Position numbers and translations under genes: made by a program. From Paratissierella segnis (lineage in GTDB: Bacteria; Bacillota; Clostridia; Tissierellales; Tissierellaceae): a stretch of DNA of 52,622 bases. This document shows positions 15,770 to 24,659 of this stretch, piece after piece (positions within the stretch are counted from its first letter, which is position 1; every line of letters starts with the position of its first letter). A model generated the notes under the pieces. That model was not told the DNA's origin and ran no database searches. It saw only the letters and a list, made by a program, of their open reading frames with translations. Where the stretch lies: NCBI RefSeq assembly GCF_014385195.1, contig NZ_JACRTG010000002.1:1-52622 (forward strand), written 5' to 3'.

Positions 15770-17677
15770 GTGAAAGACGTAAAACACTATGATGCAGGTG
15801 AATATGATATAGTGGTTATAGGTGCAGGGCATGCAGGTGTTGAGGCAGCTTTAGCCGGTAGTAGAATGGGAATGAAAACTATAATGCTTACCATGAGTCT
15901 TGATTCCATCGTAGCCTTATCCTGTAATCCGAATATTGGAGGAACAGGAAAGGGTCATTTGGTTAGAGAAATAGATGCATTGGGTGGAGAAATGGCAATT
16001 AATATAGATAAGTCTTTTATTCAAAGTAGGATGCTGAATACTTCCAAAGGGCCTGCTGTCCATTCATTGAGAGTACAAGCGGATAAAAGGAAATATCATA
16101 CTGAAATGAAGAAAGTGCTTGAGAATGAACCCAACTTAACCTTAAGACAAGGTGAGGTTGTTGATATATTAATTGAGGATTCACAAGTAAAAGGTGTATT
16201 AACAAGAACTGGAGCTATATATAAGGCAAAAGCTGTAATTTTATGTACCGGGACATATTTAGGCGGTCGAGTATATATAGGGGAAGTAAATTATCAATCA
16301 GGACCGGATGGAATGTTTCCTTCTATATTATTATCGGATTCATTGAAAAATAAAGGCCTTAAGCTTCGAAGATTAAAAACAGGAACTCCTGCAAGGGTTC
16401 ATAGGGATAGCATAGACTATTCGGTTATGGAAGTTCAGCCCGGAGATGAGGAAATTATACCATTTTCGTTTTTGAATATGGATAAGAAATTTGATATTGA
16501 ACAAGTACCTTGTTATCTGACATATACAACTGACAAGATGCATGAAATAATCAGGAATAATCTATACAGATCTCCTATGTATGCCGGTGAAATAGAAGGG
16601 GTAGGACCAAGATATTGTCCATCAATTGAAGATAAAATTGTAAGATTTCCGGATAGAGACAAACATCAGGTATTTATTGAGCCTGAGGGGCTTTCAACTA
16701 AAGAGATGTACGTGCAAGGAGTAAGCTCAACCTTACCTGAAGAAGTGCAATTGGAAATGTATAAACATATTATTGGTCTTGAAAATGTTAAATTCATGAG
16801 AACAGCTTATGCAATAGAATATGATTCAATAGATTCTACTATTTTGAAATTAAATTTGGAGCATAAAGAGATTAAGAATTTATTCTTTGCCGGACAAATA
16901 AATGGGTCTTCCGGTTATGAAGAGGCCGCAGCTCAAGGATTGATGGCGGGAATTAATGCCACTTTAAACTTAAAGGGGAAGGAACCATTTATTTTAGATA
17001 GATCTGAAGCATATATAGGTGTATTGATAGATGATTTAGTAACAAAGGGGACGAATGAACCATATAGGATGATGACTTCAAGGGCAGAATATAGATTGAC
17101 ATTAAGACAGGATAATGCAGACTTAAGGTTGACAGAAAAGGGTTATAAAATTGGTCTTGCCAGTGAAGAAAGATATAGAAAGACCATGGAGAAGAAAAAA
17201 GCAATAGAAAATGAGTTGGAAAGATTAAAAAGTATAATAATTACTCCAACAAGTGAAACAAATGAGATCTTGAGAAAACTAGGAACTACGGATTTAAAAT
17301 CACCAATTAGCTTATATGAGTTAATAAGGAGACCGGAATTAAAATATGATGATTTAATAATAATAGATTCCAATAGACCTAAATTGGTAAGGGAAATAAG
17401 ACTTCAGGTTGAAACACAAATCAAATATGAAGGTTATATTAAAAAACAAATGATACAAATTGAACAATTTAAAAAATTGGAGAATAAAAGGCTAAATATT
17501 GATGAAGATTATACGAATATAAAGGGTTTAAGTAATGAAGCAAAACAAAAATTGAATAATATAAAGCCTTATTCGGTAGGTCAAGCATCAAGAATATCAG
17601 GAGTATCTCCTGCTGATATCAATGTACTATTAATATATTTAGAACAAAAAAGACGGAGTGAGAAAAAAAGTGTCTGA
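15770..17677 (+). CDS. mnmG: tRNA uridine-5-carboxymethylaminomethyl modification enzyme MnmG (GidA)
   Basis: 635 residues, full length. The N-terminal FAD-binding Rossmann motif is VVIGAGHAGVEAALAG, followed by SCNPNIGGTGKGHLVREIDALGG. The C-terminal helical domain (VGQASRISGVSPADINVLLIYLEQ) contacts tRNA. It partners MnmE in U34 modification using FAD and NADH. Starts with GTG after AAAAGG. The end overlaps rsmG by 8 bases. Confidence 0.97.
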   Translation: MKDVKHYDAGEYDIVVIGAGHAGVEAALAGSRMGMKTIMLTMSLDSIVALSCNPNIGGTGKGHLVREIDALGGEMAINIDKSFIQSRMLNTSKGPAVHSLRVQADKRKYHTEMKKVLENEPNLTLRQGEVVDILIEDSQVKGVLTRTGAIYKAKAVILCTGTYLGGRVYIGEVNYQSGPDGMFPSILLSDSLKNKGLKLRRLKTGTPARVHRDSIDYSVMEVQPGDEEIIPFSFLNMDKKFDIEQVPCYLTYTTDKMHEIIRNNLYRSPMYAGEIEGVGPRYCPSIEDKIVRFPDRDKHQVFIEPEGLSTKEMYVQGVSSTLPEEVQLEMYKHIIGLENVKFMRTAYAIEYDSIDSTILKLNLEHKEIKNLFFAGQINGSSGYEEAAAQGLMAGINATLNLKGKEPFILDRSEAYIGVLIDDLVTKGTNEPYRMMTSRAEYRLTLRQDNADLRLTEKGYKIGLASEERYRKTMEKKKAIENELERLKSIIITPTSETNEILRKLGTTDLKSPISLYELIRRPELKYDDLIIIDSNRPKLVREIRLQVETQIKYEGYIKKQMIQIEQFKKLENKRLNIDEDYTNIKGLSNEAKQKLNNIKPYSVGQASRISGVSPADINVLLIYLEQKRRSEKKSV

Positions 17678-18380
17678 TATTTTGATTAAAGGAGCAGAAG
17701 AACTTAATATAAGTATAGAAGAAAAAGACATTAATTCATTCGAGATATATAAAGAAATGTTAAAGGAATGGAATACAAAGATAAATATAACAACGATAAC
17801 AGATGATGAAGATATAGATATAAAGCATTTTTTAGATAGTTTAACTCCTTTGGTTACAAATCTTTTTGATGGTAAGAAAAATCTAATCGATATAGGTACA
17901 GGGGGTGGCTTTCCAGGGATTCCTCTCAAAATTATAAAAAGGGAACTTAATGTGACCTTGCTTGATAGTTTAAATAAAAGAATCAATTTTTTAAACGAAG
18001 TAATCAATAGATTGGAATTGGAAGATATAATAGCTATTCATGCTAGAGCCGAAGAGATGAGCATAAAACCTGTATATAGAGAAAAATACGATATAGCTAT
18101 TTCAAGAGCAGTTGCCTCATTGAATACCTTAAGCGAATACTGTATTCCATTTGTTAAGTTAGGAGGGTATTTCATTTCAATGAAGGGACCGGATGCAGAA
18201 GAAGAATTAAAATCTGGAAACAATGCTATAAAAGTCTTGGGTGGAAGAATCGTTGACAAGAAATTAATATGTATACCTGAAAGTGATATAATGCACTCTT
18301 TGATAATAATCGAAAAAATAAAAGAAACTCCGACAAAATATCCCAGAGGCGGAGGTAAGCCTCGGAAAAATCCACTATAA
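17670..18380 (+). CDS. rsmG: 16S rRNA (guanine527-N7)-methyltransferase RsmG (GidB)
   Basis: 236 residues. The SAM-binding motif is LIDIGTGGGFPGIPLKI, and the C-terminus has YPRGGGKPRKNPL, standard for the family. It methylates G527 of 16S rRNA; loss gives low-level streptomycin resistance in several species. The GTG at 17670 is chosen because GGAG (17655-17658) lies 11 bases upstream; a GTG at 17658 lies on that site. It overlaps mnmG, indicating coupling. Confidence 0.95.
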   Translation: MSDILIKGAEELNISIEEKDINSFEIYKEMLKEWNTKINITTITDDEDIDIKHFLDSLTPLVTNLFDGKKNLIDIGTGGGFPGIPLKIIKRELNVTLLDSLNKRINFLNEVINRLELEDIIAIHARAEEMSIKPVYREKYDIAISRAVASLNTLSEYCIPFVKLGGYFISMKGPDAEEELKSGNNAIKVLGGRIVDKKLICIPESDIMHSLIIIEKIKETPTKYPRGGGKPRKNPL

Positions 18381-18485
18381 ATTGTAGTTATTTGTATGAA
18401 AATACTTGGGAAATAAAGAAGGAAATAACGCCTTATATATTGAATAATTGGAATAAAGACCTATTGAAAAGAGAGGTATCATATT

Positions 18486-19271
18486 TTGAAAGAGATAATA
18501 AATATTCCAATTAGATTTATAAAACCTAATCCATATCAGCCAAGAAAAAATTTCAATTTAAAATCTTTAGAAGAATTGTCACAGTCTGTAAAAACATATG
18601 GAATTATCCAGCCAATCAGCGTAAGAAAGCTAAGCCATGATTCTTACGAACTAATAGCAGGAGAAAGAAGATTAAGAGCTGCAGAGATAGCAGAACTTAC
18701 GGAAATTCCGGCTATAGTTGTTGATTATAGGGATAAAGATTCTGCGATGGTAGCATTGGTTGAGAACTTACAAAGAGAAGATTTAAACTTTATTGAAGAA
18801 GCAGAGGGATATTATAATTTGATTGAAGATCACAATATTACTCAGCAAGAATTAGCCGAAAAATTAGGAAAGTCTCAATCTACAATAGCTAATAAATTAA
18901 GGATATTGAAATTACCACCGGATATAAAGAAAATTTTAATTGAAGAGAAATTAACTGAACGGCATGGAAGAGCTCTGTTAAAATTACCGGATGACAATTT
19001 AAGAAGGATAGTACTAGATAAAACTGTAAATAATAATTTGAATGTCAGTGGTACTGAGACCTTAGTAGAGGACATATTAGATAATTTAAGAAAAAAAGAT
19101 GAAAATGTTTCAAGTCAAAAAATCAAATCATTAATTAACGTAAGAATTTATCTGAATACAATCAAGAAGGCATATAGGGCAATAAAGGAATATGGGGTTA
19201 AGGCAGAATACAATGAAGAAGATAAAGGAGACTTTTATTTAGTTTCTATAAAGATACCCAAGACAAGTTAA
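18486..19271 (+). CDS. noc: Nucleoid occlusion protein Noc, ParB family
   Basis: 261 residues. N-terminal ParB/CTPase fold with GERRLRAAE and ENLQREDLNFIEEAE, then a helix-turn-helix TQQELAEKLGKSQSTIANKLR. Position between rsmG and parA is the same as noc in B. subtilis, which is the main reason for choosing Noc over a second ParB. Noc binds dispersed chromosomal sites and the membrane to keep division away from the nucleoid. Starts at TTG with AGAGAGG 8 bases upstream. Two parS-like sites follow directly. Confidence 0.8.
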   Translation: MKEIINIPIRFIKPNPYQPRKNFNLKSLEELSQSVKTYGIIQPISVRKLSHDSYELIAGERRLRAAEIAELTEIPAIVVDYRDKDSAMVALVENLQREDLNFIEEAEGYYNLIEDHNITQQELAEKLGKSQSTIANKLRILKLPPDIKKILIEEKLTERHGRALLKLPDDNLRRIVLDKTVNNNLNVSGTETLVEDILDNLRKKDENVSSQKIKSLINVRIYLNTIKKAYRAIKEYGVKAEYNEEDKGDFYLVSIKIPKTS

Positions 19272-19290
19272 TTCAATACTTGAAAGATAA

Positions 19291-19306
19291 TGTTCCACGT
19301 GAAACA
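19291..19306 (+). other. parS site 1
   Basis: TGTTCCACGTGAAACA: one change from the B. subtilis consensus TGTTTCACGTGAAACA (C at position 5). It is a ParB-binding and CTP-loading site, lying between noc and parA. Confidence 0.92.
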
Positions 19307-19311
19307 TAAAT

Positions 19312-19337
19312 AAAATGTTCCACGTGGAACATTTTTT
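19312..19337 (+). other. parS site 2 inside a perfect palindrome with T tail
   Basis: TGTTCCACGTGGAACA (19316-19331), a fully symmetrical parS variant. The symmetry extends four bases on each side to a 24-base perfect palindrome (19312-19335) followed by more T residues. The same DNA could therefore act as the rho-independent terminator of the mnmE-mnmG-rsmG-noc unit. Confidence 0.85.
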
Positions 19338-19419
19338 CTTTAATTTTATCTTTTTTCATTTTGTATTAATTTAAATTTCTGATATTATATAATATAAGAA
19401 GAATTTTCGAGGTGTTGAT

Positions 19420-20190
19420 ATGGGCAAAATAGTTGCTATATTTAATCAAAAAGGTGGAGTAGGAAAAACTACTACAAGTATAAATTTATCATCGGGTATA
19501 GGTAAAATAGGAAAGAAAGTATTGTTAGTTGACATTGATCCTCAAGGGAATTCAACTAGTGGTTTGGGGATGGATAAAAACAAGGTAGAACATATAATAT
19601 ATGATATTCTTGCCCTTGATTTACCTATAGAAGATGGAATCTTTCCAACATCTGCTGAGAATGTAGATATAATACCCTCAAATAATCAATTAGCAGGTTT
19701 AGAAATAGAATTGGCAAGGGAAGGAGATTGGGAGATGATGCTAAGAAAAGAATTAGCTAAAGTCAGGGATGATTATGATTATATATTTATAGATTGCCCG
19801 CCTTCCCTTGGCATACTAAGTGTTTTAGGACTTATTGCTTCAGACAGCGTAATCATTCCCATACAATGTGAATATTACGCATTGGAAGGAGTGAGTCAAT
19901 TATTTGATACAATAGAACTGGTAAAGAAAAACTTTAATCCTTCCCTTGAAGTAGAAGGTGTTGTATTAAGTATGTTTGATGGTAGGACAAACCTCTCTAT
20001 ACAAGTAGTGGATGAAGTCAAATCATTTTTCAAAGGTAAGGTATATACAAATATAATCCCGAGAAATGTTAGACTAGCGGAAGCTCCTTCATACGGACTA
20101 TCTATAATGGATTATGATGAGAAATCAAGAGGCGCGGAAGCGTATATGGATCTGGCAGAAGAATTTTTAGATTTGCAGGATTTGGATTGA
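19420..20190 (+). CDS. parA: Chromosome partitioning ATPase ParA/Soj
   Basis: 256 residues, deviant Walker A KGGVGKTTTS at residues 11-20, then DIDPQGNSTSGLG and DCPPSLGIL (Walker B). ATP-bound dimers coat the nucleoid and cooperate with ParB-parS in origin segregation; Soj also controls DnaA in B. subtilis. GAGGTG lies upstream of the ATG. It is 113 bases ahead of parB, a gap with no gene and no clear terminator. Confidence 0.97.
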   Translation: MGKIVAIFNQKGGVGKTTTSINLSSGIGKIGKKVLLVDIDPQGNSTSGLGMDKNKVEHIIYDILALDLPIEDGIFPTSAENVDIIPSNNQLAGLEIELAREGDWEMMLRKELAKVRDDYDYIFIDCPPSLGILSVLGLIASDSVIIPIQCEYYALEGVSQLFDTIELVKKNFNPSLEVEGVVLSMFDGRTNLSIQVVDEVKSFFKGKVYTNIIPRNVRLAEAPSYGLSIMDYDEKSRGAEAYMDLAEEFLDLQDLD

Positions 20191-20303
20191 CCTATTAACC
20201 TTACGGGAGTGGATGAGGCTAAGGAAACAAAACTGGTGACCAATTAATGAATTGTTGCTTTGAAAGTGTTTGGTTTGATAAATGTAGGAAAGGGATGATA
20301 TAA

Positions 20304-21176
20304 ATGACTCAGAAAAAAAGAGGTCTAGGGAAAGGTCTTTCTGCATTAATATCTGATAAAGCTTTAGTTGATACTATATTAAGTGAAGAAGAATATATAA
20401 ATGATAATATTGTTTATTTAGAAATTGATAGTATAGTATCTAAAGAAGAACAGCCTAGAAAATATTTTGATGAGGAAGCCTTAGAAGATTTAGCAAATTC
20501 TATTAGACTTCATGGAATAATACAACCTATAATAGTAAGAAGAGCTGATGAAAAATATGAAATTGTTGCCGGAGAAAGAAGATGGAGAGCGTCTAAAAAA
20601 GCTCAGTTAAAAAAGATACCTTGTATTATAAAGGATATAGATATAGAAACAGCTTCTAAAATTGCTTTAATTGAAAACGTTCAAAGAGAAGACCTGAATC
20701 CAATAGAAGAAGCTATAGCATATAAAAGAATCATGGACGAATATAATTTAAAGCAGGAAGAAATCGGGGAGGCTATAGGTAAAAGCAGAACGTATGTTGC
20801 TAACTCCATAAGATTATTGAATTTACACGAAAAAGTTATAGAATATATCTATGAGGGAAAATTAAGTAGTGGACATGGAAAAGCTTTATTGGGAATAAAA
20901 GATAAAGATGAACAGCTGAAGGCTTGTGAAAAGATAATAGATCTTGGCTTAAATGTCAGAGAAACAGAAGCCGAAATAAAACAATCCAAAACGAAGCCGA
21001 AGAAAAAAAGAAAGATCAAACCTAAAGAATCATATATTATTGATTTAGAAGATCAGTTAATGAGATCTTTGGGAACAAAAGTTAATCTAATTGTGGGCAA
21101 TAAAAAGGGCAAAATAGAAATTGAATATTATGGTGATAATGACTTAGAACGGCTTATAGACTTGCTTATGCAATGA
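20304..21176 (+). CDS. parB: Chromosome partitioning protein ParB/Spo0J
   Basis: 290 residues. N-terminal CTPase domain (GERRWRASKKAQLKKIPC; ENVQREDLNPIEEA), central helix-turn-helix (LKQEEIGEAIGKSRTYVANSIRLL) and C-terminal dimerisation region. A lysine-rich linker (KTKPKKKRKIKPKE) precedes the C-terminal domain. It loads at parS, slides as a CTP-bound clamp and recruits SMC. Its stop codon directly abuts the third parS site. Confidence 0.96.
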   Translation: MTQKKRGLGKGLSALISDKALVDTILSEEEYINDNIVYLEIDSIVSKEEQPRKYFDEEALEDLANSIRLHGIIQPIIVRRADEKYEIVAGERRWRASKKAQLKKIPCIIKDIDIETASKIALIENVQREDLNPIEEAIAYKRIMDEYNLKQEEIGEAIGKSRTYVANSIRLLNLHEKVIEYIYEGKLSSGHGKALLGIKDKDEQLKACEKIIDLGLNVRETEAEIKQSKTKPKKKRKIKPKESYIIDLEDQLMRSLGTKVNLIVGNKKGKIEIEYYGDNDLERLIDLLMQ

Positions 21177-21192
21177 TGTTCCACGTGAAACA
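21177..21192 (+). other. parS site 3
   Basis: TGTTCCACGTGAAACA, identical to site 1, beginning on the base after the parB stop codon. Confidence 0.92.
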
Positions 21193-21224
21193 TTTATTTT
21201 GAAATCATGAAAGGATGAATAAAA

Positions 21225-22121
21225 ATGGAGATAAATATATTCCAAGTTGATGCATTTAGTTCCAAGCCTTTTGGAGGTAATCAGGCTGGTGTTATACCAA
21301 ATGCTAAGTGGTTAAAGGAGAGCGATATGCAAAAAATCGCAAACGAAATCAATCTACCTGAAACATCATTTGTAAGGCAAAGGGATGATAATCTATTTAA
21401 GATCAAATTTTTTACTCCATTATGCGAAGTGAACTTATGTGGTCATGCAACCATAGCAACATTTTATACCTTAGCAGAAAAAAATTATATAAAGCCCATT
21501 AGAAATGGCATTAAAAAGGTATTCATGGAAACAAATATAGGCAGATTTCCAGTGGAAATAAGATACGAAAACAGCGAGCCTAAGTATGTAGCTATGGAAC
21601 AAGGGAGACCTAAAACAATCAGCAAAATAGAAAATTTTAATGAATTGCTGGATATTTTAAATTTAGAATTATCTGATATAGGAGTAATAGATGAATTTAT
21701 TGATCCGGAAATTATATCTACCGGGCGATTGGATATTATATTGCCTATAAAAGAGAAGGAAATATTGGATAATATAAAAGTGGATTTTTGTGAATTATCG
21801 AATTATTGTAAATCAATGGGTGTAATTGGAGTACATGTTTTTCATATTCCTGAAATTAATTCTCATAAAATATATGCTAGAAATTTTGCTCCGTTAGTAG
21901 GTATCAATGAAGAAGCAGCAACGGGAACTGCCAATGGAGGTTTAATCTACTATTTAAAGAAGAATTCATTAATTAATGAAAATTTAATTACAGTGTCACA
22001 GGGAGAGTCATTAAATAGATTGAGTGAAATATATTGTTATATTGACAAAGACAAAGACGGCTTTATAGTAAAGGTAGGTGGCAAAGCTAATATTACCATG
22101 GAAGGAATTATAAAGTTTTAA
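21225..22121 (+). CDS. PhzF family isomerase/epimerase-like protein
   Basis: 298 residues of the PhzF fold, two diaminopimelate-epimerase-like halves. Landmarks: FQVDAFSSKPFGGNQAGV at the start, the likely catalytic Glu46 in NLPETSFV, NLCGHATIAT, and GINEEAATGTANGG. PhzF proteins isomerise small cyclic or amino-acid-like substrates; only a few members make phenazines, and no other phenazine gene is here, so the substrate is unknown. AAAGGATG lies upstream. It probably shares transcription with parB or starts just after parS site 3. Confidence 0.85.
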   Translation: MEINIFQVDAFSSKPFGGNQAGVIPNAKWLKESDMQKIANEINLPETSFVRQRDDNLFKIKFFTPLCEVNLCGHATIATFYTLAEKNYIKPIRNGIKKVFMETNIGRFPVEIRYENSEPKYVAMEQGRPKTISKIENFNELLDILNLELSDIGVIDEFIDPEIISTGRLDIILPIKEKEILDNIKVDFCELSNYCKSMGVIGVHVFHIPEINSHKIYARNFAPLVGINEEAATGTANGGLIYYLKKNSLINENLITVSQGESLNRLSEIYCYIDKDKDGFIVKVGGKANITMEGIIKF

Positions 22122-22175
22122 AATCTAGAGAAATTTTATAGATATAGGATAAAATATGATTTGGAGGGGTATTGA

Positions 22176-22814
22176 ATGCTAGTTGAAAAAACAGTAAGGG
22201 AGTTTATTGATGAGACAAAAAGCGGCAATCCAACACCGGGCGGAGGTAGTGTTTCTGCATTGATTGGAAGTTTAGGCGGAGCATTAACAAATATGGTGGC
22301 AAATCTTACCATAGACAAGAAAGTATTTGAACAAATTCCTGAAAATGCTAAAGTTAAGATGAAAGAAAATTATATGGAACTTGAGAAATCAATAGAGAAT
22401 TTAGTCCTTATAATAGACAAGGATGCAACTGCTTTTGATAGTGTTATGGATGCATTTAAATTGCCTAAGAGTACCGATGAAGAAAAATGGATTAGATCAA
22501 AATCTATCCAAGAAGGATATAAAAAGGCATTAGAAGTTCCGCTTAATTGTGCAGATGAATGTTATAAGGTACTTAAACTTCAAAGGGTATTTGCAGAATA
22601 TGGAAATGTAAACGCAATTACAGATGTTGGCGTAGCTGCACTTTTAGCCTATTCGGGAGTAGAAGGTGCATTATTTAATGTTACTATAAATTTAAAAAGC
22701 ATAAAAGATGAAGAATTTAGATTAAATATAGAAAATAGGGTTGATACTATATTAGTAAATAGCAAAAAACTCAAAGAGGAACTTCTAGAGATAGTATATA
22801 GAAGATTAGGTTAA
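22176..22814 (+). CDS. Cyclodeaminase/cyclohydrolase family protein (FchA/FtcD-C-like)
   Basis: 212 residues of the all-helical formiminotransferase-cyclodeaminase C-terminal family (TPGGGSVSALIGSLGGALTNMVANLT; later VNAITDVGVAALLAYSGVEGAL). In clostridia, stand-alone members act as methenyl-THF cyclohydrolase (FchA) or formimino-THF cyclodeaminase in purine and histidine fermentation and the folate one-carbon pathway. No other folate gene is adjacent, so which reaction applies is open. Adenine deaminase lies downstream, compatible with purine breakdown. TTGGAGGGG lies upstream of the ATG. Confidence 0.85.
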   Translation: MLVEKTVREFIDETKSGNPTPGGGSVSALIGSLGGALTNMVANLTIDKKVFEQIPENAKVKMKENYMELEKSIENLVLIIDKDATAFDSVMDAFKLPKSTDEEKWIRSKSIQEGYKKALEVPLNCADECYKVLKLQRVFAEYGNVNAITDVGVAALLAYSGVEGALFNVTINLKSIKDEEFRLNIENRVDTILVNSKKLKEELLEIVYRRLG

Positions 22815-22840
22815 GAGAAGGCATCCCTTCTCTTTTTCTT
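22814..22840 (+). terminator. Rho-independent terminator
   Basis: AGAGAAGG, loop CATC, CCTTCTCT, then TTTTCTTT, overlapping the stop codon of the cyclodeaminase-like gene. Confidence 0.9.
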
Positions 22841-22918
22841 TAAATAAAACGAATAGAAGGCTTTTATTGTCTTTAGAAATATTGTATTATTAAATAAAAT
22901 AAATTAAGAGGTAGCAAT

Positions 22919-24643
22919 ATGGAAAAAAACGAAATTAGAAATTTAATCATAAAAGCAAAGGGAGAAAAGAAGTCGGAATTAGTTATTAAAAATTGTCATG
23001 TGGTAAATGTATTTACAAATGAGATTATAAAAGCAGATGTTGCTATAGATAAAGGTAAGATAGTAGGTATAGGAGAATATCAAGGTTTAGAAGAAATTGA
23101 TTTAAAAGAAAAATATCTAATACCAGGATTTATTGATAGCCATGTCCATATTGAGTCATCAATGTCCACACCTTCACAATTTGCTAGGGCGATAATTCCA
23201 AGAGGCGTAACATCTATAGTTGCAGATCCCCATGAAATTGCCAATGTTAAGGGAATTGAGGGGATAAGATTTATGATTGAAGACAGTAAAAAAACTCCTT
23301 TAGATGTTTATTTTGTACTGCCCAGCTGCGTACCTGCTACATCCTTTGAAAATTCCGGTGCAATCTTAGAAGCCGATGATTTAAGAGAACTTATGGATGA
23401 TGAAAATGTCATAGGACTGGGTGAAATGATGAATTATCCGGGAGTTCTGAACTTAGATGATAAGATATTGGATAAACTTGAATTAGGTAGTAGAAAAATC
23501 ATAGATGGACATGGTCCAATGATATCGGGCAAGGATTTAAATGCCTATGTTGCCGCAGGAGTTAAAACAGAGCATGAATCATCAACATTGAAAGAAGTTG
23601 AGGATAGGCTAAGACTTGGAATGTATATTTTAATTAGAGAAGGCTCTGCAGCAAAGGATTTAAACAAAATAATTTCTGCTGTTAATAAAGATAATTTAAG
23701 CAGATTTTTATTTTGTACGGACGATAAACATCCGGAAGACCTGCTTAAAGATGGCAGCATTGATTTTAACATAAGATTGGCAATTAAAAGTGGTGTAGAA
23801 CCGATTGATGCAATTAAGATAGCTACGATAAATGCTGCATTGGCATATAACCTTAAAGGGAAAGGTGCTATTGCTCCCAATTATGATGCTGATTTAGTTG
23901 TTGTAGATAATTTAGAAGATTTTAATATATTTGAAGTATACAAACATGGGAAGATTGTAGCTGAGAATTATAAGCCTTTATTCGAAAGCAAATCATATTC
24001 ACCGGACTATATGAAACACTCAGTACGCATAAGAACAATAACTGAAGATGACTTAAAAATCAAAATGGAAGGAAATATAGCCAATGTAATTAAAATTATT
24101 CCAGAAAGCCTTGTTACAGAAAAAGTGCAAAGGAAAGTTTTAATTAAAGATGGATATTTTGCATATTCTGATAAGGATATATTAAAATTGGCAGTCATTG
24201 AAAGACATAAATTAACCGGCAATATTGGTGTTGGACTTATCGAAGGCTTTAAATTAAAAAATGGTGCTATAGGAACAACAATTGCCCATGATTCACATAA
24301 TATTATAGTAGTAGGGGATAACGATAGAGATATATTAAGGGTTGTTAAACATCTAGACGATATTGGCGGGGGCTTACTAATAGCATCTCAAGGAGAAATA
24401 ATAAAAAGTTTAGCTTTAGAAATTGGAGGAATAATGACTTCCAATGCAATCGAAGAAACCAATGAATCATTGAAAGAAATGATGGATATGGCATATAATA
24501 AATTGAAAGTTAATAGGGATATTGACCCATTTATGACTTTATCATTTATGGCATTACCGGTAATACCAAGATTAAAGTTGACTGATATGGGCTTATTCGA
24601 TGTTGAAAGTTTTAAATTTGCGGATGTATCGGTAAAAGATTAA
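22919..24643 (+). CDS. ade: Adenine deaminase
   Basis: 574 residues, amidohydrolase superfamily of the AdeC type. Metal-binding motif PGFIDSHVHIESSM near residues 65-80, RGVTSIVADPHEIANVKG, and the C-terminal family domain with GLIEGFKLKNGAIGTTIAHDSHN. It hydrolyses adenine to hypoxanthine and ammonia in purine salvage or degradation. AAGAGG lies upstream of the ATG. A purine nucleoside phosphorylase is encoded about 4.5 kb downstream. Confidence 0.96.
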   Translation: MEKNEIRNLIIKAKGEKKSELVIKNCHVVNVFTNEIIKADVAIDKGKIVGIGEYQGLEEIDLKEKYLIPGFIDSHVHIESSMSTPSQFARAIIPRGVTSIVADPHEIANVKGIEGIRFMIEDSKKTPLDVYFVLPSCVPATSFENSGAILEADDLRELMDDENVIGLGEMMNYPGVLNLDDKILDKLELGSRKIIDGHGPMISGKDLNAYVAAGVKTEHESSTLKEVEDRLRLGMYILIREGSAAKDLNKIISAVNKDNLSRFLFCTDDKHPEDLLKDGSIDFNIRLAIKSGVEPIDAIKIATINAALAYNLKGKGAIAPNYDADLVVVDNLEDFNIFEVYKHGKIVAENYKPLFESKSYSPDYMKHSVRIRTITEDDLKIKMEGNIANVIKIIPESLVTEKVQRKVLIKDGYFAYSDKDILKLAVIERHKLTGNIGVGLIEGFKLKNGAIGTTIAHDSHNIIVVGDNDRDILRVVKHLDDIGGGLLIASQGEIIKSLALEIGGIMTSNAIEETNESLKEMMDMAYNKLKVNRDIDPFMTLSFMALPVIPRLKLTDMGLFDVESFKFADVSVKD

Positions 24644-24659
24644 TTGTGAGGGTGATTAG

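Noticed and set aside
20191..20303. Possible small gene between parA and parB
   Set aside because: No start codon with ribosome site yields a frame of useful length; it appears to be a plain operon spacer.
21225..22121. Phenazine biosynthesis suggested by the PhzF-like protein
   Set aside because: No other phz gene is nearby; PhzF-fold proteins are widespread and mostly have other or unknown substrates.
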